A program made the position numbers and the translations under genes. Below, one piece after another: positions 59,725 through 64,000 of a stretch of 64,000 nt of DNA. Each line of letters starts with the position of its first letter. Positions within the stretch are counted from its first letter, which is position 1. The DNA comes from Anaerolineae bacterium (lineage in GTDB: Bacteria; Chloroflexota; Anaerolineae; 4572-78; J111), in contig JAHDWA010000006.1 in the NCBI GenBank assembly GCA_023382535.1, forward strand, positions 186,001 to 250,000. The letters run 5' to 3'. The notes beneath the pieces are model-generated. The model was given only the letters and a program-made list of their open reading frames with translations, was not told the DNA's origin and searched no databases.

Positions 59725-61527
59725 TCATCCCAGTCTCCACTGTACTGGGTAACGATAAATTACGCTGTCAAATAACTCTTCATTTCCTACAACTTGAAAT
59801 TCATAACTTCGATCAATGAGATCGTAACGATACTGTTTATCTATAACCCTTTCAAATATGGCTACTGAAAAAACATAGGCGCCATTTCCAAGATTAAGGG
59901 GAGGTAAGTCAAGGTAGAGTTCTTTCTTCTCATCGACTCGAAAATCTAAAGGCATTGATTCGCCAGGAAACTTTGTCACTAAAACACCATCTAAACGATA
60001 GAGCGTCGCTGTTGGGACCAAACAATAATGTCCGTCTCGATGGGCTAGCACTTTTAGGCTTAAGATTAATGGGCTGCCAACCGGAAAAACGGCCTGTTCC
60101 TGGCCATCGGCTCCCAGCAGCAGTACTTTTTCTATCGTCAGCGAGCCTTCGCCGGGCCAGCGGGTGATCGAACGAGCAGGAGTTGCCCGTGAATTAGCAT
60201 CTGGCTGCGCTGCCCGGGATGTTCCATTCTCCGGGATAACGCCGCTTTCTTCCGCTAAACCAGGGAGAGAAATTTTCCACTCAGACCAATCAGCATTGCT
60301 GTGCGGCAGTTCAACCTGACGGTGTAACACTTTACCATTTCTGGTCAGGGTCAGGGTCAACCGGGCCGTCTCGTTGCAGCGATAGCGGACCTGGTAAGCA
60401 TAGCGGGCGTCGCTGAACAAGGCGTAGGCGTAAAAAACAACCTCGCCCAGGGCGCTGCCCGGGCCATCGGGCTGGATTCTCAGGCTCCGGCAGTAACCCT
60501 GTCCCACGCGCCGTGGCTCCGACCAATTACTGCCGTTTAACGCTACCAGAGCCGTGTGCGACCAGTTTCCGTCCTGAACATCTCCGACTTTCAATGTTTC
60601 TTCTATCTGATCCTCTTTTAACAAGGTGATCTCGGCAATATCGCACCAGGCCCCCGGCTCACCCTCCAGCCGGAAGGCCAAAACCATGGCGTCGCCATAT
60701 CCATCTACCTGCGCCGGGTCATAGCTGCCCAGGTGGCGCTTTTGGTTTTTGGCTCTCAAGCGGCGGTCTTCCAGCTTATGGATGAACTCTTCGTATGCTT
60801 TGATGACTTCCAGGCTGGGTCCGCGCTTAACAATCCGGCCCCGCTCGATCCAGATGCACTCGTTACAGTAGCGGACAATCTGGTCTAAAGAGTGCGAGAC
60901 CAACAGCACCGAGGCGTCACCTTCCGCAACCAGTTGCTTCATCCGCTCGGCGGATTTGCTGGCAAAGTACGCGTCTCCGGCTCCCAGGATTTCGTCAATG
61001 ATCAAAATGTCGGGTCTGAGAGTCGTCGCCGTGGCAAAAACCAGCCGGGCCTGCATCCCGGCTGAATAGGTTTTGAACGGTTGGGCCAGAAATTGGCCTA
61101 GTTCGGTAAACTCGGCAATATCTTGCGTAGCTGCCTGGATTTCCCTGGAATTGAACCCCTGGTAAGTTAAGGCGGCCCGGATATTCTCATGGCCTGTAAA
61201 TTCGGGGTGAAAGCCGGCCCCCGCCTCTAACAGGGCCTGCACCTGTCCGTCTACGTACACGGTCCCCTCGGTCGCCGGCAAATTGCCGGTGATCAACTTG
61301 AGCAAAGTGCTCTTGCCGGCCCCATTTCGTCCAATAATGCCCAGGCGGCTGCCCTTTTTCAGCTCTAAATTAATGTCACGCAGCGCCCAAAACTCGCCCG
61401 GCTTAATGCGCCGCCAGGGGGTGAGCCAGACCAGGCCCAGCCCATCCAAAAAATTATCCAGGCGTGATGGATAAATCTTGTACATTTTGCCCACACCGGA
61501 AAGTTGGATGGCGATCTGGTCAGACAT
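59725..61527 (-). CDS. wzt: Polysaccharide ABC exporter ATPase with glycan-binding extension (Wzt-like)
   Basis: The protein has 600 residues from the ATG at 61527. The first 240 residues are the ATPase of O-antigen/teichoic-acid exporters: Walker A GRNGAGKST (about 64-72), signature YSAGMQARL, Walker B ILIIDEILGAGD and VLLVSHSL. Residues about 265-430 form an extra beta-sandwich-like domain (FRLEGEPGAWCDIAEITLL). Residues about 455-600 match the Wzt C-terminal beta-sandwich that recognises the capped glycan end (SLTIEKVLLLG, NLGNGAYVFSVAIFE). Two successive sandwich domains make it longer than typical Wzt (about 430 residues). It overlaps the permease gene by 8 nt. Confidence 0.87.
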   Translation of the reverse strand: MSDQIAIQLSGVGKMYKIYPSRLDNFLDGLGLVWLTPWRRIKPGEFWALRDINLELKKGSRLGIIGRNGAGKSTLLKLITGNLPATEGTVYVDGQVQALLEAGAGFHPEFTGHENIRAALTYQGFNSREIQAATQDIAEFTELGQFLAQPFKTYSAGMQARLVFATATTLRPDILIIDEILGAGDAYFASKSAERMKQLVAEGDASVLLVSHSLDQIVRYCNECIWIERGRIVKRGPSLEVIKAYEEFIHKLEDRRLRAKNQKRHLGSYDPAQVDGYGDAMVLAFRLEGEPGAWCDIAEITLLKEDQIEETLKVGDVQDGNWSHTALVALNGSNWSEPRRVGQGYCRSLRIQPDGPGSALGEVVFYAYALFSDARYAYQVRYRCNETARLTLTLTRNGKVLHRQVELPHSNADWSEWKISLPGLAEESGVIPENGTSRAAQPDANSRATPARSITRWPGEGSLTIEKVLLLGADGQEQAVFPVGSPLILSLKVLAHRDGHYCLVPTATLYRLDGVLVTKFPGESMPLDFRVDEKKELYLDLPPLNLGNGAYVFSVAIFERVIDKQYRYDLIDRSYEFQVVGNEELFDSVIYRYPVQWRLG

Positions 61528-62332
61528 AATCAATCAATACTCGTTTGGCCCGGCTAAAGAAATAACCGCCGAGCGTGAATAACCCAACCGATAAAGCTAT
61601 CAAAATCAAGCTGTTCCCCCAGCCTGGCAGCCGGCCTAAAATCATGATGGACTGATAGGCCACTACGAAATAAGCAAAGGGGTTTAGAATTAAAAGAACT
61701 TTTAAACTGGGCGGTACCATTTCCGGGGTATAGGCAATGGGTGAGACAATCATCAGCGCCAGTAGAATGATGCCCATCAGGTTCTGCAAATCCCGGAAGA
61801 CCAGATTGATCAGCGATAAAATCCAGTTTAACCCGATCAGCGCCAGGATATGCAGCCCCCAGATCACCGGCAGCAGCACCACCGTCCACGACATCGTTCC
61901 GGTCAGCGCCAGAGCAGCAATAATCGCCGCGAAGCCAACCACCATCGGCACCTGGCTCAACAGGACTGATTTGGCAGGAGCCAGATCAATCGGAAAGACG
62001 GTATTACTCAGCACTGACTTATTCGCTACGACGGCGCTGACCCCCCCCACCAAGGCTTCACTGGTCATTAAAAAGGGGACTAACCCGGAAAAGATGAGCA
62101 GGACGTACTGCACGGGCGACAGGCCGGGTACTTGCACCCGGAAGATGATCAGATAAATCCCGGCGTAGATTGCCAGAAACAGAAGGGGGGTTAAAACAGC
62201 CCAGCCCAGCCCAAAAACCGAGCCGGCGTAACGAGCCTTTAGTTCATTGAGCGCTACCTGCCACAACAAACGGCGGTGGCTCAACAGGAGTTGAGATGAA
62301 TGGTAGGGGACTGAAAACTTCACAGTACTCAA
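61520..62332 (-). CDS. wzm: Polysaccharide ABC exporter permease (Wzm-like)
   Basis: The protein has 270 residues of the ABC-2 type with six membrane helices. The first cytoplasmic segment WQVALNELKARYAGSVFGLGWAVLTPL is the characteristic start of these exporters. The following helices include FRDLQNLMGIILLALMIVSPIAYTPEMVP. With the Wzt-like ATPase it would move the finished lipid-linked glycan across the membrane. The start is uncertain: TTG at 62332, or GTG at 62323; no ATG is available. Confidence 0.86.
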   Translation of the reverse strand: MSTVKFSVPYHSSQLLLSHRRLLWQVALNELKARYAGSVFGLGWAVLTPLLFLAIYAGIYLIIFRVQVPGLSPVQYVLLIFSGLVPFLMTSEALVGGVSAVVANKSVLSNTVFPIDLAPAKSVLLSQVPMVVGFAAIIAALALTGTMSWTVVLLPVIWGLHILALIGLNWILSLINLVFRDLQNLMGIILLALMIVSPIAYTPEMVPPSLKVLLILNPFAYFVVAYQSIMILGRLPGWGNSLILIALSVGLFTLGGYFFSRAKRVLIDYV

Positions 62333-62345
62333 GGTAGCCGTCCGT

Positions 62346-63404
62346 TTAACCAGCCAGGGTTAATATTTCTTGGATGAGGGCGGCAGCCTGGCCGCTGCCG
62401 TACAAAGCGGGCCGGGCTGCCGGCGGGGTAAAAGACTCAACAGCCCGGACAATCAAGCCCGTCTCTGCCCCGGTTAAAACATTCCAGCCAGTTTCGACGG
62501 TTTCGACCCATTCGGTTTGGTCACGTAAAGTGACACACGGCACACCCAACCAGTAGGCTTCTTTTTGCATACCACCGGAGTCGGTTAAGATCAGGCGGGC
62601 CGCTTGCTGCAAGCGAATCATATCTGCATAGCCTACCGGCTCGATTAATCGTACATGCGGGGCCGGGGTATAATCCAGATCCTTCAGAATTTTCCGAGTG
62701 CGCGGATGAACGGGAAAGATGAGGGGTTCGTTCAAGGAATCAAAGGCGGTTAGAATAGCGCGCAAACGGGTAGTATCATTGGTGTTTTCGGCCCGGTGGA
62801 CAGTCGTCAGCAAGTAACCTCGTTCGGTCAGCTCTAATCTGTCCAGTATGTTTGATTGGGTTTCGGCGCGTTGGACGGCCCAGGCCAGGGCATCGGCCAT
62901 CACATCGCCGACAAGATGGACGCCGCGTTGAACCCCTTCGGCGGCCAGATTATCTACGGCAGTTTGGCTGGGGCAAAACAGCAACTCTGATAGCTGGTCG
63001 GCTACGACCCGGTTGATTTCTTCGGGCATCATCCGGTTAAAACTGCGCAGGCCGGCCTCTACATGGGCTACCTTTTGGTGTAATTTAGCTCCTGCCAGAG
63101 CACCGGCCAGGGTCGAATTGGTGTCTCCGTAGATCAAGACCCAATCCGGGTTTTCCGCTAAAAGAATTTCTTCAATTCGGGCCAGCATTTGCCCCGTTTG
63201 CCAGCCGTGCGAGCCGGAGCCAACTTCTAAATTAGCATCTGGCGCAGGCAAATCCAATTCTTCAAAGAAAATCCGCGACATTTGGTAGTCATAATGCTGC
63301 CCGGTATGAACCAGTATCTCTTGGTGCTGCTGTCGCAGCATTTGACTAACCACCGCAGCTTTGATAAATTGGGGCCGGGCGCCGACAATCGAGACAATTT
63401 TCAT
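62346..63404 (-). CDS. wecB: UDP-N-acetylglucosamine 2-epimerase (non-hydrolysing)
   Basis: The protein has 352 residues. It opens MKIVSIVGARPQFIKAA and has HTGQHYD, the family GDTNSTLAGAL, HVEAGLRSF and the PEE(I)NR sequence, plus the conserved catalytic His/Glu region ILTDSGGMQKEAYWLG. It interconverts UDP-GlcNAc and UDP-ManNAc. Its ATG overlaps the stop of the nucleotide-sugar dehydrogenase gene as ATGA, so UDP-ManNAc is very probably passed on to that enzyme to give UDP-ManNAc uronate. Confidence 0.93.
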   Translation of the reverse strand: MKIVSIVGARPQFIKAAVVSQMLRQQHQEILVHTGQHYDYQMSRIFFEELDLPAPDANLEVGSGSHGWQTGQMLARIEEILLAENPDWVLIYGDTNSTLAGALAGAKLHQKVAHVEAGLRSFNRMMPEEINRVVADQLSELLFCPSQTAVDNLAAEGVQRGVHLVGDVMADALAWAVQRAETQSNILDRLELTERGYLLTTVHRAENTNDTTRLRAILTAFDSLNEPLIFPVHPRTRKILKDLDYTPAPHVRLIEPVGYADMIRLQQAARLILTDSGGMQKEAYWLGVPCVTLRDQTEWVETVETGWNVLTGAETGLIVRAVESFTPPAARPALYGSGQAAALIQEILTLAG

Positions 63405-64000
63405 CCCGCTTGTTCCTGGAATAGCTCTGCTGCCCTGGTCAAAGGTCCAAGTTCAACCCCGACCGGCTTGGTGCCTTGGCCCAGGCCGCGATAAATTAAG
63501 CCCGCCGCCTGAGCCTGAGCTGAATCAAAAACATGCCGCCCATCAATGAAAATAGGCGTGCGCATTACTTTTCGGAGCAGCCCAAGATCTAAATGATAAT
63601 AGCTTTGGTGTTTTACCATCAAAACCGCCACATCGCATCCGGCGGCTCGTTCCAGGAGGTCGCCTTGATATTGAGGTATCCAGGGATCATGGATGACTAC
63701 TTCCGCCCCCTGAGTGTGCAGATGCTCAACCATTACCGCGCTAAAGCTGTTGCGGGTGTCGTCGGCATTTTCCAGATATGAGTAACCTAACACCAGGACC
63801 TTGGCCTGTCCTATTTCTATCCCAACCTCGCTTAAGGTTTCAAGGGTCAAGTCGGCCATATGCAAGGGCATATGGTCGTTAATAGCGCGGGCTGTGCGGA
63901 TCATTCTGGGTTCAAAACCATAACTGGCATTGGCGATAAGTAACCAGGGATCCTTTGGAATACAGTGCCCGCCAACCCCGGCTCCCGGCAAGTGCATTTG
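63401..64000 (-). CDS. wecC: Nucleotide-sugar dehydrogenase, probably UDP-ManNAc dehydrogenase (5'-partial)
   Basis: The reading frame enters from the right edge; 199 residues of the C-terminal part are in the window. Visible are GVGGHCIPKDPWLL, which includes the catalytic Cys, and the UDP-binding C-terminal domain with KVLVLGYSYLENADDTRNS and VVIHDPWIP. The family oxidises the C6 hydroxyl of UDP-sugars to the uronate by two NAD+ steps. The coupled WecB-like epimerase makes UDP-ManNAc the likely substrate, though WbpA/TviB-type UDP-GlcNAc dehydrogenases cannot be excluded without the N-terminus. Confidence 0.87.
   Translation of the reverse strand, partial: QMHLPGAGVGGHCIPKDPWLLIANASYGFEPRMIRTARAINDHMPLHMADLTLETLSEVGIEIGQAKVLVLGYSYLENADDTRNSFSAVMVEHLHTQGAEVVIHDPWIPQYQGDLLERAAGCDVAVLMVKHQSYYHLDLGLLRKVMRTPIFIDGRHVFDSAQAQAAGLIYRGLGQGTKPVGVELGPLTRAAELFQEQAG

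Noticed and set aside
1..64000. tRNA, rRNA, transposase or integrase genes
   Set aside because: Looked for by eye on both strands; no cloverleaf-like sequence, rRNA segment or transposase motif was recognised. A covariance-model scan would be needed to exclude small RNAs.

Overview
The window looks like a chromosomal segment of a GC-rich member of the Chloroflexota (Anaerolineae-like). The taxonomic call is inferred from content: a mevalonate-pathway decarboxylase of the Roseiflexus/archaeal type, zinc-ribbon proteins with long Thr/Pro linkers, a DUF2142 membrane protein, an F420/LLM-type oxidoreductase, MoxR/CoxE-like pairs, and many dispersed short repeats. No rRNA, tRNA, CRISPR array or insertion sequence was recognised.

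Region 1 (1-7956, all minus strand). A B12-dependent diol/glycerol dehydratase with large and medium subunits fused runs off the left edge. Upstream of it lie a HEAT-repeat protein, a zinc-ribbon/Thr-Pro-linker membrane protein, an RseP-type site-2 protease (TTG start, own promoter), a (di)phosphomevalonate decarboxylase and a membrane-anchored alpha/beta hydrolase.

Region 2 (8158-24260, mostly plus strand). This holds a small Cys-rich protein, a single-chain Type IIG-like restriction-modification enzyme (minus strand), a pentapeptide-repeat protein, a CPBP protease, a MoxR ATPase + CoxE/VWA pair with a near-consensus promoter, an ABC exporter and an LLM oxidoreductase. An AT-richer ATPase + TOPRIM pair (possible defence module) follows, translationally coupled to a Gfo/Idh/MocA dehydrogenase and an amidohydrolase.

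Region 3 (24257-64000, minus strand except one gene). A large, compact surface-polysaccharide locus makes and exports a modified glycan. WecB/WecC-type enzymes would make UDP-ManNAcA. A WbaP-like enzyme would start the chain on a lipid carrier. About nine GT-B/GT2 glycosyltransferases extend it. Wzm/Wzt (with a long C-terminal extension) would export it. Sulfotransferase, methyltransferase and SGNH hydrolase genes would decorate it. Four different AsnB-like glutamine amidotransferases are interspersed; together with WecC they suggest uronamide formation. A secreted transglutaminase-like protein and a secreted beta-propeller sit in the middle, and three membrane/extracytoplasmic proteins close the locus.

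The most unusual DNA-level feature is a family of degenerate heptanucleotide tandem arrays, often arranged as inverted arms. It is found at about a dozen places between 6.6 and 26.7 kb, between genes and also in frame inside an ABC transporter and a membrane protein. A different in-frame palindrome lies in one asnB gene. Several promoters share a GGTATAAT -10 element, and several genes start with TTG or GTG in 4-nt overlaps with the upstream stop codon.
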